Assembly (NCBI GenBank): GCA_035288405.1
Contig: DATEAK010000279.1
Location: 1 to 13,316 of the forward strand
From: JACPSX01 sp035288405 [NCBI: bacterium]
GTDB lineage: Bacteria; JACPSX01
Direction: 5' to 3'
Length of the DNA stretch: 13,316 nucleotides
Part shown: positions 13,004 to 13,316 of the stretch, in pieces
Position numbering within the stretch: position 1 is the first letter of the stretch
How the letters are laid out: every line of letters begins with the position of its first letter
Program-made: the position numbers and the translations under genes
Notes under the pieces: generated by a model
What the model saw: the letters and a program-made list of their open reading frames with translations, nothing else
The model's database searches: none
What the model was told of the DNA's origin: nothing

Positions 13004-13316
13004 AAAAAAGACTCCGGTGGAAGAAAGCCGAGTGCCAAGGAAGTTGCAAATCCCCGAAGGGCTATGGCTGAAGTGCACTCAATGCCGGGAAATTCTCTAT
13101 AGCAAGGAGCTCGAGCGCAACCTGAAAGTCTGTCCCAAGTGCCGCTATCACTTCCGGCTAAGCTCCTGGGAACGGATTGCCACTCTTGCCGACCCGGAAA
13201 GTTTTCAGGAGCATGACGCTCGCTTGAGCTCGCTGGATCCTCTGCGGTTTAAAGATTCCCGACGCTACCGGGATCGGCTGGCAGCGGCCGTGAAAGATAC
13301 GGGTTTCCAGGAAGCG
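12990..13316 (+). CDS. accD: Acetyl-CoA carboxylase carboxyltransferase subunit beta, 3' end outside window
   Basis: The zinc-containing beta subunit of the carboxyltransferase that moves CO2 from biotin carboxyl carrier protein to acetyl-CoA, giving malonyl-CoA for fatty acid synthesis. 109 residues are visible of about 280-300. It starts MPWFKKKTPVEE, typical of AccD, and shows the four-cysteine zinc ribbon C29-x2-C32 and C48-x2-C51, in LWLKCTQCREILYSKEL and NLKVCPKCRYHFRLSSWER. The following DPESFQEHDARLSSLDPLRF matches the family region before the crotonase-like fold, which lies beyond the window. ATG 12990 has GGAGGA 5 bases upstream, inside the psd coding sequence, and overlaps psd by 14 bases in another frame. 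Its position directly behind psd suggests joint control of fatty acid and phospholipid synthesis. Confidence 0.95.
   Translation, partial: MPWFKKKTPVEESRVPRKLQIPEGLWLKCTQCREILYSKELERNLKVCPKCRYHFRLSSWERIATLADPESFQEHDARLSSLDPLRFKDSRRYRDRLAAAVKDTGFQEA

Overview
The window looks like ordinary chromosomal DNA from a GC-rich anaerobic bacterium, most likely of the deltaproteobacterial (Desulfobacterota) kind, perhaps near sulfate reducers or syntrophs. This lineage is an inference. It rests on the gene set and order: a detached Fo block of ATP synthase (atpZ-atpI-atpB-atpE) directly followed by the NADH-sensing repressor rex, an etfBA pair linked to a B12-binding mutase subunit and its GTPase, and an ilvBNC-psd cluster. 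No single gene proves it. Codon use, ribosome binding sites (AAGGAG/GGAGG types) and tight spacing are uniform across the window. I see no insertion sequence, phage gene, CRISPR array, tRNA or rRNA.

Layout. Positions 1-1311 (minus strand) hold the 5' part of rsmD and, upstream of it, a PfkB-family kinase of unknown substrate, driven by a clear sigma70 promoter. Positions 1312-1807 are a 496-base divergent intergenic region. It holds two outward-facing promoters, an inverted cluster of 7-base GCTGANN units, and a 270-base leader with several possible hairpins. Positions 1808-5095 hold etfB, etfA, a stand-alone cobalamin-binding mutase subunit and meaB. A new promoter at 5131 then serves atpZ-atpI-atpB-atpE (5304-6992), with rex behind them (7073-7714). 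tsaB and a small YdcH/DUF465 protein follow (7761-8746). A last promoter at 8843 starts ilvB-ilvN-ilvC-psd, with accD overlapping the end of psd and running off the window.

How the parts fit. ETF takes electrons from acyl-CoA dehydrogenases. The B12 subunit and MeaB belong to methylmalonyl-CoA type carbon-skeleton rearrangement, as in propionate or branched-chain acyl-CoA metabolism, but the catalytic large subunit is not here. The Fo genes plus Rex link ion-driven ATP synthesis with NADH/NAD+ sensing. IlvB/N/C make the common precursors of valine, isoleucine and leucine. Psd and AccD serve phospholipid and fatty acid synthesis.

I did not find a clearly new biological system. The observations most worth a second look are non-coding (the GCTGANN inverted array, the long etf leader, an etfA/mcmA2 hairpin, and two hairpins between ilvN and ilvC) or fine-scale (a Gly in place of Asn in the NKxD motif of MeaB, a near-complete Na+ site in subunit c, and a leader peptide on subunit c).
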